From Halobacillus halophilus (GTDB lineage: Bacteria; Bacillota; Bacilli; Bacillales; Halobacillaceae), in the NCBI RefSeq assembly GCF_020171985.1, contig NZ_JAIVAL010000008.1, positions 1 through 64,000 of the forward strand: DNA of 64,000 nt, read 5' to 3'. The notes beneath the pieces were generated by a model that did no database searches, was not told the DNA's origin, and worked only from the letters and a program-made list of their open reading frames with translations. The position numbers and the translations under genes were made by a program. Positions 36,312 through 44,305 of this stretch are shown in pieces (within the stretch, counting starts at the first letter, position 1; every line of letters starts with the position of its first letter).

Positions 36312-39300
36312 TTATTCATTAATCCAAGAAGTAATTTTATTTTCTATTTCTAATGCATCTAGGCTACCATCAAGTCCATCTTTAGTAATTATCAAATTAC
36401 CCTCTTTTTCGGAAATACCTACCTTCTCATAGTTGTTTCGTTTTTCATCCCAATCCCTTTTATAAGAAGCAATATTCAACATACCAAGATGTTCTATATA
36501 AGCAATACGTCCTTGATGACGTATTGTGAAGTCCGGCATATAAGTTTTCCCCTTAACCCTTAGAGGTTCTTCATAGGTATATTCGATACCTAATTGATTT
36601 AAAATGTTAGCTACAATCACTTCCGATTTAGATCTAACCAGTTCCCCACCAACTGTTTTATGAATTAGATTATTTTCGAAAAAACGTTTTTGATTATTAA
36701 TTTCGATTTCTTTGAGATTGGGGACCTCAAATAGATCTGTATAACGTTGCTTTGTGTCTGAGTACCAATCACTGGAATACTGAACCAACTCTTGAACACT
36801 TAAATCACTTAATATAATGAGTTGTTCTTTTTGACGTGAAAAAGCTGTATACAATAATTCTTTTGTTAAAAAAGAACTACGCCCATTGATAACAACAATC
36901 GTTTTACCAAAGCTAGATCCTTGGGCTTTATGAACAGTCAAAGCATATGCAAGTTCTAACTTTGTATCATTGTTTTCTCCGCCGAAATCCGATTTCGTAT
37001 ATGAAAAAACTTTACCTTCAAAAGAACCAAAGCGGAACTTGTAATATTTTTTATTTTTATCGTTTTTTCCATACTGTTCAGGAAAACTAGACATTAATCC
37101 AATTTCTCCATTTGCGATATACTCACTGCCCTCAGAACCATCCCAATATTTACGTTCTCCATTTGTATTTGATATAACCTTATCACCGTAGACAATATTT
37201 TGAACTGATTGTGGATTCTTCTTAGACCATTGATTTTTATTCCAGTTTTCCACAATAGCTTGGCGATACTTCTGATGAATTTGGTTATTTAAATAATAAC
37301 TTCCTGATCCTACGAATTTTGTAGGCGAGAGTATTTGCCAATCTTCAATAAACCTACTCGTTTTATAATTAGTATATTTCCCGTTCTTCTCTGCGCCTAA
37401 GCTTTTATTAAATCCATTAACATCATCGTCATCATTCATCTCCAGTGTTTCAACTAACTGAGAAAGTAATGATTCTTCAAGCTCATCAGTACAATCGTAT
37501 TGTATGTACTTGAGTCTATCATTCATTTGCTTATTTTGTATTTTGTAGACTATATCCTTATTCATTTGATCTGCATTTGAAAATAGTTGAGCAAATGATA
37601 AATCATAGCCTCCTGTACCTTGTCTCATTTCCGTTTGTAATTCCGCCAGATTGTTTGGATAATTATGTTTAAGATAGTTTATCAAGTCTACAAAAGGACG
37701 TCCCGCTCCAATTGGAGGTAACTGATTAGGATCTCCAATAAATATAATCCTGTGTGCATGAGACTGAACTAATTTTAAGATACCAGCGAACATATCTTCT
37801 GTTAACATCGAACTCTCATCAATGATTACAGTTTGCGCCACACTAGTGCTTGGCTTTTCTGGCATTCTATAAGACATTCTATCCCAGCTAAATCCACCAG
37901 AACGAGTTAAGAACTGTGCAACAGTTATAAACTCTGCATGTACTTCGCTTTTCTTAAATGAATTTTCAAGTTGGACCCTTGCTTTCCCAGTAGGAGTCAA
38001 TGCTAAGACCCCGCCTGATCTTATCTCTTCAGATGAGGCAAGAATGCCTAAAGCTGATGTTTTACCAGTTCCTGCCCTTCCAATTAGAACAGACAACTTT
38101 GAAGATTCTAATGCTACCAAAGCATTTGCTTTTTCCTCACGAGCTTTTTGGTCATTTTCTTCATTTTCATTTTGCAGTTGACCAAACTGCTCATCAATAA
38201 CTTCTCTCCAATTTTGCGAGTTAGGTAACTTAATGTTAAGGCGGCTCTTTATAATCTCTAGAACTAGTTCTTTATACTTCTGATATTCTAATAATTTTAT
38301 ATAATTATTTGTTTCATCGACATATAAGTCGCCTTCTTGTAAATATTCTACAACTCCATGAATTTTTTCCACAGAGAAGTCAGTATCGTAGTCTAGCGGC
38401 AATTTATTAATCAAATCGATAACTCTATCATAACTTAAAAATGTATGTCCTCTGTCCGCAGCTTGCGAAAGAACAAAAATCACCATCGCCCGGAAACGCC
38501 TTTTATCTCCCTTAGTACGCATCTTTGACGGTCTCTTTAAAGGATGATTATTTATAACCAATTTATTTGTAAACACCGCATTTTCAATTTGAGATATATT
38601 GATCTTCCCTACCTCTTTCTCTTTGCGAGATAATTCATATAGTCGGTAAGGGTTTTCAATAACTTCATTAGGTTGATTCTTGTACTTTTCCCAAGCAAAT
38701 AACGCTTGATCCACTGATAAATTGATGCGTGCTAACAAGTCAAAATATCTTATTTTATTTGCATCTTTTAGAAGACCGTTAAACTCATCTTCCTTTTCAG
38801 CGAGACTTTCATCTAGTTTTTCATCACCTATTTCTTTATCTCCTGAAAAATAGTCCCCTAATTCAGTAATCAAATCTCTATTATCAGTATCAATATACGT
38901 TGAAATATCAAATCCATATTTAACACCAAAAGCTGATAACATTGCTCCAAGCCCGGGATAGATTCCACGTTGATTCCAAACATTCTCTTTCTGTTTTTCT
39001 ACATAATTAAGTTGAGTATTCACCCAAGTACGGTTAGCAGTTTTCAAATTTAAATCAGCGATGTTTTTCAGAGCAATTTTTGTTTGATTTAACACATCAA
39101 TTGTTGCGTCGAAACTAACCCACTCTGCTGCATAGGAGAACTCGTCACGAAATCCCGTGGGTTCAAATATAGTAACTGTACTTACATCAAAATCCGGATT
39201 TAATTTTGCATATTGTTCAATTTCAAGGTAAGGCATTAAGAAACCTTGGTCCCCACCTTCACGAATAGAATGCGCTGCATTTGTTTCCCAAATATAATTT

Positions 39301-39965
39301 TTTTCATCGCGTGTACCATCAGTGTCATATTCTTGTATATTGATCGGAGAAATGATATTTCCAATTCCTGCAATCACCCTGCGGTTATCTTCGATGAAAG
39401 GAACTTGCTTGTAATAAGGAAATATAATAGACTCATCCGATTTAACACCTGAGAAAAAATAATCAAAAATCCCTTTTTGAGAATCCCCGTGCGAAACCCA
39501 CGAACTATTCCAAGTAAGCATTCGCTCAGTTTTATCCAAATCAAAATGAAAATTATAATATTTAGCCTTCTTCTTGGCATTATCTTTCAACGTCCATGAA
39601 AATGGACGCAATAAAAAAGAATAAGGCTGAAGTTCAAATAATGTTTCTTCAAAATGATTAAATTTTTCATTACCTTTTTTATACGGGTGGTTTAACTTTA
39701 AAGGAATCTTCGTTTCACTCATAAAAGCCGCATTCTCAGTAATCCAATGTTGCATTTCTAAGGGACCTGCTACAAGATAATCCATACCCTTATTGTTATC
39801 CTCAAATTCCAAATCCCTTAATGAAGCAATATTAGGAATCACCTGACTAGCAACATTGTTTTTGGGGTTATCATCAACTTTTCCCGTAAAACCATTATCC
39901 TTCCAAGGTATTCTCGTTGAGAAATGTTGTACGTATTTCGCTCTTTTGGGTTTTTGATTAGTCAT
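36312..39965 (-). CDS. RecD-like SF1 helicase fused to a C-terminal PD-(D/E)XK nuclease, 1217 aa
   Basis: The start at 39965 is coupled to the upstream 43-aa ORF (8-nt overlap); an ATG at 39983 has no ribosome site. The first ~600 residues are unrecognised. RecD/TraA-type motifs follow: LIGRAGTGKTSAL (about 632), VIIDESSMLTEDM (about 710), FIGDPNQLPPIG (about 735) and ALTVHKAQGSSFGKT (about 1010). The last ~110 residues carry a nuclease pattern found at the ends of several bacterial helicases: RSKSEVIVANIL, then YMPDFTI, then AYIEHLGM (Glu...Asp...Glu-x-His). It would unwind and cut DNA. It sits in a defence island and may be an independent system. Confidence 0.82.
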   Translation of the reverse strand: MTNQKPKRAKYVQHFSTRIPWKDNGFTGKVDDNPKNNVASQVIPNIASLRDLEFEDNNKGMDYLVAGPLEMQHWITENAAFMSETKIPLKLNHPYKKGNEKFNHFEETLFELQPYSFLLRPFSWTLKDNAKKKAKYYNFHFDLDKTERMLTWNSSWVSHGDSQKGIFDYFFSGVKSDESIIFPYYKQVPFIEDNRRVIAGIGNIISPINIQEYDTDGTRDEKNYIWETNAAHSIREGGDQGFLMPYLEIEQYAKLNPDFDVSTVTIFEPTGFRDEFSYAAEWVSFDATIDVLNQTKIALKNIADLNLKTANRTWVNTQLNYVEKQKENVWNQRGIYPGLGAMLSAFGVKYGFDISTYIDTDNRDLITELGDYFSGDKEIGDEKLDESLAEKEDEFNGLLKDANKIRYFDLLARINLSVDQALFAWEKYKNQPNEVIENPYRLYELSRKEKEVGKINISQIENAVFTNKLVINNHPLKRPSKMRTKGDKRRFRAMVIFVLSQAADRGHTFLSYDRVIDLINKLPLDYDTDFSVEKIHGVVEYLQEGDLYVDETNNYIKLLEYQKYKELVLEIIKSRLNIKLPNSQNWREVIDEQFGQLQNENEENDQKAREEKANALVALESSKLSVLIGRAGTGKTSALGILASSEEIRSGGVLALTPTGKARVQLENSFKKSEVHAEFITVAQFLTRSGGFSWDRMSYRMPEKPSTSVAQTVIIDESSMLTEDMFAGILKLVQSHAHRIIFIGDPNQLPPIGAGRPFVDLINYLKHNYPNNLAELQTEMRQGTGGYDLSFAQLFSNADQMNKDIVYKIQNKQMNDRLKYIQYDCTDELEESLLSQLVETLEMNDDDDVNGFNKSLGAEKNGKYTNYKTSRFIEDWQILSPTKFVGSGSYYLNNQIHQKYRQAIVENWNKNQWSKKNPQSVQNIVYGDKVISNTNGERKYWDGSEGSEYIANGEIGLMSSFPEQYGKNDKNKKYYKFRFGSFEGKVFSYTKSDFGGENNDTKLELAYALTVHKAQGSSFGKTIVVINGRSSFLTKELLYTAFSRQKEQLIILSDLSVQELVQYSSDWYSDTKQRYTDLFEVPNLKEIEINNQKRFFENNLIHKTVGGELVRSKSEVIVANILNQLGIEYTYEEPLRVKGKTYMPDFTIRHQGRIAYIEHLGMLNIASYKRDWDEKRNNYEKVGISEKEGNLIITKDGLDGSLDALEIENKITSWINE

Positions 39966-40089
39966 TTGAGTCAGGCCCTTCATACAACATCGCTTTTGTT
40001 TTAAGACTCACAAACACATTTGAAGTGATCCTCTGTTTTGCATCTGACACCTTAGGCAGGTCTTCTCTCCAGGATTTTTTGTTACGCAT
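39958..40089 (-). CDS. 43-aa ORF translationally coupled to the RecD-like helicase
   Basis: ATG 40089 follows AAAAGGAAG by eight bases. The frame reads MRNKKSWREDLPKVSD... and ends eight bases inside the helicase gene. The product is basic at the N terminus and has no membrane segment. The overlap suggests coupled translation, so it is either a partner or a leader controlling the large helicase. Unknown family. Confidence 0.5.
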   Translation of the reverse strand: MRNKKSWREDLPKVSDAKQRITSNVFVSLKTKAMLYEGPDSND

Positions 40090-40157
40090 TAAATCAACTT
40101 CCTTTTAGAAATAGTTAATTGCTCAATAAATCTACACTTACTTAAGATGAATTAATC

Positions 40158-40737
40158 TTATCTAAGATAGCCGTTTTTTAAATTATCTATAAATGGTGTA
40201 TAAAATTCCTTAGCATGCCGATGAAAATCTTTTTTATAGTGAGTAGCCCTAAAAGATGAGGTATTAGTGTTATAAATTTTCCAACTAACTCGATCAGAAC
40301 TTTCAGGGAAAAACTGATTAATTAAAGGAAAATTACCGGGTTTTAATAATCTATCTTCTAAACGAACTTCATCCCAATAATTTATAACTATATTCGCGCT
40401 GGATTCTAACTCTCTATAAGTGTTAATTAATCCAGACATAAGAGCAGTTGTACAAACCATTAGATAACCGGTTGCTCCAATCCTTCTACAATCTGTTGTT
40501 AAAGAATTAACCTCGTCTTTGCCTAAAGGTTTCCCGGAATGTGATTTATGTTTGCATTGAACCAACCATTTCCTCTCAAATTTACTTTATGGCACTTGCA
40601 CTTTCTCAACTATCAGGTCATGTCCTCCATCTGGACCTTTACCAGTCCAATGAGTTTCATAACCCTCACGAACAAAAATTTCTCTTATTAATCTTTCTAA
40701 ATCTGTACCCTCTATTGATAGTTCTTTGAGATTTATT
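40158..40737 (-). pseudogene. Mrr-type restriction endonuclease, broken by an in-frame TAA
   Basis: The minus frame reads an Mrr_cat-like domain: LERLIREIFVREGYETHW, then GKGPDGGHDLIV, then QCKHKSHSGKPLG and GATGYLMVCTTAL. The Asp in GGHD and the QCKHK pair form a PD-(D/E)XK site. A TAA at 40587-40589 splits the motif (VEKVQVP-stop-SKFERKWLVQCKHK). No ATG lies at the 5' end, where ATAATA follows a GAGGGGGG ribosome-like run. The downstream TTG at 40565 could give a fragment without the catalytic Asp. This was probably a methyl- or modification-directed endonuclease that has been lost. Confidence 0.65.
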
Positions 40738-40873
40738 ATATTGTCCCCCCTCTATACCCGAAACTATCTACTAAATTGAACTATTCACCCAACAATATTT
40801 ACTAAATTATAACATTAAAAAGGTACCTGGACCCACTTCGCTATAGTGATAACAGATTAAGATTATATTTTTT

Positions 40874-40960
40874 TGAACAAAAAAGATGGAGAGCATTTGC
40901 TCGCCATCTCTTTATAGAATGGGGGAATGTATCACATCATGCCGCCCATAGAATCATCTC
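40874..40960 (-). repeat. groEL 3'-end remnant and terminator, copy 2 (putative island border)
   Basis: The minus strand reads Asp-Ser-Met-Gly-Gly-Met-Met-stop at 40932-40952, followed by a hairpin. It is a diverged direct copy of 29241-29325, in the same orientation, about 11.6 kb away. The two copies bracket module B exactly. Confidence 0.65.
40880..40913. terminator. Terminator hairpin in groEL remnant copy 2
   Basis: AAAGATGG-GAGCA faces TGCTC-CCATCT with one mismatch. It corresponds to the hairpin of copy 1, but is more decayed. Confidence 0.65.
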
Positions 40961-41226
40961 AATGAATAGAGGAAAATAAGGAACAATTTAATCGCCATTG
41001 TTCAATTTCTTTAAGCCCAAGATCTATTCCATATTTATTCGTTAATCATGCTAAATGAAAAAATATGGTTAAAGTATGTCATTAATCTTCATAGAAAAAT
41101 TTTCCTATAAATAGAAGGATTCATATGCGCAGAGGAATAATTGGGCGTTACTAATGAAAAATCATTCCAAGTTCAGAACTTTACTATTAAGGTGGCATAA
41201 TATCAATACGTTTCTAATTCTTGATT

Positions 41227-41282
41227 AAAAAAGAGAAACCCCCTCACGCTAGCAAATACTAGCGTGAGGGGTTTCTCTTTTT
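41227..41282. terminator. Long bidirectional terminator hairpin
   Basis: CCTCACGCTAG and CTAGCGTGAGG flank a 5-nt loop, and the stem continues outward through GAGAAACCCC/GGGGTTTCTC with one bulged C, ending in A and T runs. It ends the minus-strand module C operon, about 100 nt past the glycosylase gene. Confidence 0.85.
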
Positions 41283-41385
41283 AATGTGTGTATTCAAACC
41301 ACTGATTCCAAAACCAAAGAAAATTAATAGCTCTATAGCTGCCATTAGCAAGTATAATATTGAGAACCACGGCGAATCAGAGATT

Positions 41386-42042
41386 TTATATATTTTTTAG
41401 ATTATTATTAAAATAGTCACAGTGAGAGCGGAGCATACACTCTTCACACCTTGGTTGGTACCTGCAGATTTCTCTTGTGAAATCTAACAGCGCATAGTTG
41501 TATTCTCGATGAGAGTTAAAAGGAGTAACTTCTTCGGTGAATTGTTTAAAGGATTTACTTCTACGAGTATTATCATTTGTTTCTATACCGAAATACCTAC
41601 TATAAAACCGAACAATATTATTATCTATAATAGTATCGTAGATGTTCGCATGCAGTGATCTTATAGCACTAGCAACATACTGTCCCACTCCAGTTAATTC
41701 TAATAACTCTCCTCTATCTGTAGGAACTGCATTGTCTATTGCAACAATTTCTCTTGCAACTTCATACAGACGTTCCTGTCTGTATTGTAAGCCTAATGAT
41801 TTAAATATCGTCTTGTCACCAGAGTGTAAGAATTCCAGTGGAGAAGAATATTTTTTTGTAAAATAGATATAACTTTCTTTCACTTGGTCTGCGTTGGTTC
41901 TTTGAAGCATTATTTCCGCTACTAAAGCATGCCATAAATTTCCAGTATATCTCCAGGGATAATCTTTAAAATTTTCTTCTCCCCAAACTAATAAGTTTAC
42001 TTGCAAAGAATGAACTTTTCGATCAAATGAAAAACCATTCAT
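41386..42042 (-). CDS. HhH-GPD DNA glycosylase of the MIG (T:G mismatch) type, 218 aa
   Basis: The endonuclease III/MutY fold is clear: AEIMLQRTNADQV (about 38), the helix-hairpin-helix LTGVGQYVASAIRSL (about 116-130), catalytic Asp in IIDNNIVRFYSRYFG (about 140) and C-terminal iron-sulfur cysteines at about 193, 199, 202 and 208 (C-x5-C-x2-C-x5-C, one shorter than the usual C-x6). At the position of EndoIII's catalytic Lys the sequence has Tyr (GVGQY), as in the archaeal MIG enzyme that repairs T opposite G after deamination of 5-methylcytosine. It lies directly downstream of a C5-methyltransferase gene, as MIG does, so a repair role for methylated CpX sites is a good inference. Confidence 0.82.
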   Translation of the reverse strand: MNGFSFDRKVHSLQVNLLVWGEENFKDYPWRYTGNLWHALVAEIMLQRTNADQVKESYIYFTKKYSSPLEFLHSGDKTIFKSLGLQYRQERLYEVAREIVAIDNAVPTDRGELLELTGVGQYVASAIRSLHANIYDTIIDNNIVRFYSRYFGIETNDNTRRSKSFKQFTEEVTPFNSHREYNYALLDFTREICRYQPRCEECMLRSHCDYFNNNLKNI

Positions 42043-42064
42043 GCAGACTCCCCTTTAAAACCAT

Positions 42065-43492
42065 TTAAATAGCTTCTATTTGAGAAAAAGACACATACTT
42101 CTTCAGAATAGATTGGCCTATGGCCTGAGCTAATTTCGGAGGTACAGCATTTCCTATTTGCTTATATTGCGCATTTCTCCCCCCGAAAAACGTAAAATTC
42201 TCAGGGAAAGATTGTAATAATTGAGCTTCATATGGCGTGAATGTCCTGGGTTGCTCAGGGTGTATAAACTTCAAACCATCCTTTTCCATATGAGCTAAGA
42301 TTGTGTTTGAAGGTCTATCCCAACTATGCTTAACATACGTGTCTTTATGCTTTTCTTTGGAATAAGGATATAACTCTGAGAGGAGATCATTATAATCGTC
42401 ATGTTTTTCATTCATAAATCTGGCTGAGTTACTACCCTGTTTAGTCATTACAAATATAATGATATCTCGAAGGTTATGAGCTCTTGATTGATGGGTGGTT
42501 GTCGCAGGTTCTTCTAATATTTGGTTTATTTCGAGATGTGATAGTAATTCATTATATTTCTTAATGAACATTAATAGTTTATCTCTAGTACTTTCAGAAC
42601 TTCCACTTATTTCTGCGAATTTTTCTTTTAATTCTGAATGTAGTCGTTTTAATCGTACATGCATTATTGGTTCCTGCGCATTACTTGCAAGGGTTTCTAT
42701 ACAATTTAAAAACTTACCAAGTAAACTTTCATAATGGTTGTAAACAACTCCCATTTTCTTCAGATTATCTAGATTCCTTTTCGAAATGAAAGGAAGTCTT
42801 ACAGGCAAGTCATAGATTGCGTCTCTCAAGGTTTGATAATCCTCTGGTTGTTGTGACTCTATAGGTACGGGATTTTCATGACCATATCTATTGGCTAAAA
42901 TAATTATTCTTCTTCTGATTTGAGGTGTCCCATAATCTGCAGCATTTAATACTTGATAGCGATTTAAGCTGTCTTCCAATCCGACATTATAACCCATTGC
43001 TTCTAGTTCATCACAAATGAGTTCAATAACTTGGGACTGTTTAGTAGAAATACCCTCCGTCCTCTCAGATTTCTTTGAAAGCATTCCTTCTACATTTTCA
43101 AAAACCACATACCCAGGCTGTAGTCCTTCGACGATATCTAGAAAATGTTTATAGAGTGTATTTCTAGGATCATGCTTTAACTTCTCTCTCATTTCATTTG
43201 TTCCTGATCTAGCCGGGCCTGCAAGAGAAAAAGTCTGGCATGGTGGTCCTCCAATAACTATATCCACATCTTTACAACTCGTAAAAATTTCTTCTTTTAC
43301 TTCGTAACTCGTGATATCTCCTTCAATGACTTTTTCTTCACCTAAATGTTGTCTTAGTGTTTCTGAAGCATCAGGATCTAGCTCAACTGCTTTGATTATT
43401 TCAAAGGTATAATCAGCATATTCTGCATTGAGGAAACCAGTGGAAAACCCTCCTCCTCCAGCAAATAAATCTAAAACTTTTAATGTACCCAT
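42065..43492 (-). CDS. drmMII: DNA (cytosine-5-)methyltransferase, DISARM DrmMII-like, 475 aa
   Basis: C5-methyltransferase motifs appear in order: I LDLFAGGGGFSTGF (about 5-18), IV with the catalytic Cys GGPPCQTFSLAGPARSG (about 80-96), VI ENVEG (about 127), VIII QIRRRIIILA (about 195), and IX-X near the end, QLLQSFPENFTF and IGNAVPPKLAQAIG. Between VIII and IX lies a target-recognition region of about 200 residues. It methylates cytosine at C5 to mark self DNA. It is fourth in an operon with drmA, drmB and drmC, which is the setting of the class 2 DISARM methylase. Target sequence unknown. Confidence 0.88.
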   Translation of the reverse strand: MGTLKVLDLFAGGGGFSTGFLNAEYADYTFEIIKAVELDPDASETLRQHLGEEKVIEGDITSYEVKEEIFTSCKDVDIVIGGPPCQTFSLAGPARSGTNEMREKLKHDPRNTLYKHFLDIVEGLQPGYVVFENVEGMLSKKSERTEGISTKQSQVIELICDELEAMGYNVGLEDSLNRYQVLNAADYGTPQIRRRIIILANRYGHENPVPIESQQPEDYQTLRDAIYDLPVRLPFISKRNLDNLKKMGVVYNHYESLLGKFLNCIETLASNAQEPIMHVRLKRLHSELKEKFAEISGSSESTRDKLLMFIKKYNELLSHLEINQILEEPATTTHQSRAHNLRDIIIFVMTKQGSNSARFMNEKHDDYNDLLSELYPYSKEKHKDTYVKHSWDRPSNTILAHMEKDGLKFIHPEQPRTFTPYEAQLLQSFPENFTFFGGRNAQYKQIGNAVPPKLAQAIGQSILKKYVSFSQIEAI

Positions 43493-43531
43493 GTTCGTCC
43501 TTCCTTATTACTACCTAATTTTATGTTAACT

Positions 43532-44305
43532 TTAAAATACTTTTACTACATGTCCGTTCCTTAATAAGGACTGATATTGCAGCCATATATCACGTATGGA
43601 TGAGTGGCTTTCGATTACAACTCCAGTTTCCACATTTTTATGAAAACCATGCAATGAAAAGTTAGCAGAAGTAATTAATAATCTTAATTGATCTACCATT
43701 ATAAGCTTAGCGTGTAAACTAGTGTAATCTGTTACTTCACTGTACCATTTATATACATTTAATTTATGTCTATCTATGCTCCAGTTATCAAAAATTTGGT
43801 TTATATTCTTTTCATTTCTATTAACAATTATGTTTATTCTGCAACCTCTATAAGCTGCATTTTCTATTTCTTTAAGTAAGTCTAGTACACTACTATCATA
43901 AAACGAAAAAGCGTAACCAACAATAAATATTTCATCTTTCGCATGCTGGAACATTACTTTTACTGTGTCATAAGTCTTGTTAGAGATATAACCTTCAACA
44001 TCCGGTCCTGTCCAGACCGGATGTATAGAAGGTTGATATTTGATTTGGTACTCAGCACTTGCCTTTGAGGATTTCAGAAGTAGAAGCAATTCTTGCAAAC
44101 TTATATCTTGGTTACTTGCTTCTTTAATCACTTCATGGAATAAATATTCTAATTGGAAAGGTAAATCTAACCTCCGGGAAAATAACATTAAATTTTTTTC
44201 TTCTGATGATTCAATTTCCTTTATAATTTTATTCAAATATGATTCAGAGTACTCGGATAAGACCACGTTTATGAAATGAGCTATGTTACCATAAACACTA
44301 GGCAT
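43532..44305 (-). CDS. drmC: Phospholipase D-like protein, DISARM DrmC, 257 aa
   Basis: The C-terminal half has one HKD motif: HAKLIMVDQLRLLITSANFS (about 197-216) followed by HKNVETGVVI. The N-terminal half is helical (first ~100 residues), leading to a beta-alpha segment EIFIVGYAF. DrmC proteins carry such a PLD domain. The gene overlaps drmB by eight bases and precedes drmMII. In DISARM, DrmC is reported to be less critical than DrmA and DrmB. It may be a nuclease or a binding component. Confidence 0.85.
   Translation of the reverse strand: MPSVYGNIAHFINVVLSEYSESYLNKIIKEIESSEEKNLMLFSRRLDLPFQLEYLFHEVIKEASNQDISLQELLLLLKSSKASAEYQIKYQPSIHPVWTGPDVEGYISNKTYDTVKVMFQHAKDEIFIVGYAFSFYDSSVLDLLKEIENAAYRGCRINIIVNRNEKNINQIFDNWSIDRHKLNVYKWYSEVTDYTSLHAKLIMVDQLRLLITSANFSLHGFHKNVETGVVIESHSSIRDIWLQYQSLLRNGHVVKVF

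Larger units (their letters stand above)
40738..41385. other. Gap between module B and module C
   Basis: Apart from the groEL remnant and a long hairpin (listed separately) I see no gene. The stretch is AT-rich, with stops in all frames. Confidence 0.5.

Noticed and set aside
40158-40565. The 135-codon frame from TTG 40565 as a complete gene
   Set aside because: It starts in the middle of an Mrr catalytic domain and lacks the catalytic Asp, so a broken gene is more likely.
2403-40589. Several in-frame stops of different kinds (TAG, TGA, TAA) as a sign of stop-codon recoding
   Set aside because: Each of the three stop codons appears once and all are used as normal terminators elsewhere, so independent nonsense mutations or read errors are simpler.
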